A stretch of DNA of 6,068 nt, taken from positions 1 through 6,068 of the forward strand of contig JALUBM010000156.1 in the NCBI GenBank assembly GCA_027044845.1, written 5' to 3'. Below, one piece after another: positions 5,039 to 6,068 of the stretch (its first letter is position 1; the number at the start of each line of letters is the position of its first letter). Made by a program: the position numbers and the translations under genes. Origin of the DNA: Sulfurimonas sp. (GTDB taxonomy: Bacteria; Campylobacterota; Campylobacteria; Campylobacterales; Sulfurimonadaceae). The notes beneath the pieces were generated by a model that ran no database searches, had not been told where the DNA came from, and saw only the letters and a list, made by a program, of their open reading frames with translations.

Positions 5039-6068
5039 TGTCCATTAAGTTCTTCTGTTAACTTACTAAGATGTTCAGCAGCACTTGCAATTTCCTCGAC
5101 ACTTCTTGCATTTGATGTTGAAATGTCTGTTATCTCATTCATATTTTGCATAATGTTTTGCATCTCTTTTGCAACATTTTGACTTCCTTGTGCAGATTCA
5201 TTGCTCGCTAAAACTGCTTCATTTAAGGCTTGATTCACATCATTGAGTTGTGTATCTACCTCATCTGCTTTGGATACCGCATCATTAAATTCTTCTACAT
5301 TATTTCGCATCTCCCCACCAACATCATTGATAGATTGAATGACAAGATTAATAGTTGCGGTAATTTCAGAAAGACTTTTTTGAGTCCTCTCCGCAAGTTT
5401 TCTTACTTCATCTGCCACCACGGCAAATCCACGCCCATGTTCTCCAGCCCGTGCTGCTTCTATGGCAGCATTAAGTGAAAGTAAATTTGTTTGTTCCGCA
5501 ATATCGCCAATAAGATCTAAAATACTTTTTACATCTTTCGCTTCATCTTGTAGTGATGTTATATTACTAGAAAGTTCTACTTCTTTTTGTGCAGTTGCAT
5601 TCACTCTACTTAAAAGGTTTCGGATACTATTGTTTGCTATCTCTAAAATTTTTATAGAATGGGCAATCTTTTTATCACTTTGTGTCGTCAAATCAACTGT
5701 ATTATTTAAGTTTTGTAGCATATTTTCACTTGTTATCGCTGTTCCATTTACAAGTTTAGCTTCCTCTTCAGCCCGATGACCGACCTCGATTGTTGTTGCA
5801 GAAAGTTGTGCAGAAACTGAGGCATTTTCTACTCCATTTACTTTTGAGAGGGCAACAGTATCTTGCACTTTAGCTATAAACTTATTAAAACTACTACTTG
5901 CATTTCCTATTTCATCTTTACTCTCAACAGAAAGTCGTTTTGTTAAGTCCCCATCTCCCTGTGCTAATTCATTTGCCATCTCATCAAGATGAACAATAGG
6001 GTCTATAACACTTTTTTTAACAATAAAAAGTAAAAATAAAAGTATAAATATATCAATAGCAGCCATGA
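5017..6068 (-). CDS. Methyl-accepting chemotaxis protein, C-terminal part (5' end outside window)
   Basis: The frame runs off the window edge, so the ATG at 6066-6064 is probably internal. Numbering from that Met, residues 3-17 are the end of a membrane helix, directly followed by a HAMP domain (about 17-70, with V-I-D-P-I and GDGDLTKRL, 37-45, and K-D-E-I-G, 50-54). The signalling hairpin follows. Its tip, [20 protein letters not shown] (191-210) and [18 protein letters not shown] (211-228), is the highly conserved CheA/CheW-binding region. Each arm between HAMP or C-terminus and E209 is about 138 residues, which fits roughly the 40-heptad class by hand count. The protein ends LSLFRT, with no CheR/CheB-tethering pentapeptide. 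The ligand-binding domain is not visible, so the stimulus is unknown. It is separated from yfdX by 131 nt and appears to be its own unit. Confidence 0.96.
   Translation of the reverse strand, partial: MAAIDIFILLFLLFIVKKSVIDPIVHLDEMANELAQGDGDLTKRLSVESKDEIGNASSSFNKFIAKVQDTVALSKVNGVENASVSAQLSATTIEVGHRAEEEAKLVNGTAITSENMLQNLNNTVDLTTQSDKKIAHSIKILEIANNSIRNLLSRVNATAQKEVELSSNITSLQDEAKDVKSILDLIGDIAEQTNLLSLNAAIEAARAGEHGRGFAVVADEVRKLAERTQKSLSEITATINLVIQSINDVGGEMRNNVEEFNDAVSKADEVDTQLNDVNQALNEAVLASNESAQGSQNVAKEMQNIMQNMNEITDISTSNARSVEEIASAAEHLSKLTEELNGQLSLFRT

Noticed and set aside
5230..5779. Two plus-strand open frames
   Set aside because: They are antisense to the most conserved part of the chemoreceptor; their openness follows from its codon use.
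6064..6066. ATG as the true start of the chemoreceptor
   Set aside because: The frame stays open to the window edge and this Met sits in the second membrane helix; a receptor with HAMP and hairpin but no sensor part is less likely than truncation by the window.
1..6068. tRNA, rRNA, CRISPR array, insertion sequence or attachment site
   Set aside because: No cloverleaf, repeat-spacer pattern, transposase or terminal repeats were seen on either strand.

Overview
The window comes from an AT-rich bacterial chromosome. I judge it to be a member of the Campylobacterota (Epsilonproteobacteria) of the Sulfurimonas/Sulfuricurvum kind, from the low G+C, tightly packed genes, a FliL of the type with a Y-P-x-x-x-x-x-V-N-L core, and the flavour of the chemoreceptor and permease. 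This is a judgement from protein style, not a database match. Every gene I can support lies on the minus strand, so transcription runs from high to low coordinates.

Reading in the direction of transcription: (1) 6068-5017 is the C-terminal part of a methyl-accepting chemotaxis protein whose N-terminus lies outside the window. (2) 5016-4886 is an intergenic gap with a weak terminator-like hairpin and a good TATAAT promoter. (3) 4885-1805 is a compact run of four genes: an exported YfdX-family protein, a FliL-like membrane-anchored protein (GTG start, 14-nt overlap with yfdX), an 81-residue two-helix membrane protein with histidine-bearing ends, and a 12-helix APC-family amino acid permease. 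The gaps are -14, 17 and 9 nt, so these four are very probably one operon. (4) 1745-1191 is a DedA-family membrane protein closest to the YohD type, with a TTG start, 59 nt after the permease. (5) 1190-858 is a 333-nt stretch with no conventional gene. It holds a 34-codon small ORF coupled to the next gene, a hydrophobic frame that looks frameshifted, a 27-codon ORF, and an operator-like inverted repeat. (6) 857-1 is the N-terminal 285 codons of a TolC-family outer-membrane efflux protein, cut by the window edge.

The common theme is the cell envelope and small-molecule traffic: a chemoreceptor, a periplasmic YfdX protein (a family linked to acid and drug stress in enterobacteria), a FliL-like protein, an amino acid permease, a DedA protein (a family linked to drug resistance and membrane energetics) and an outer-membrane efflux channel. 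The most interesting candidate for an undescribed unit is the yfdX / fliL-like / 81-aa / APC permease operon. Its composition suggests an envelope-stress or amino-acid transport module with periplasmic accessory proteins, but its function cannot be proved from sequence alone. The second is the group of very small reading frames just ahead of tolC.
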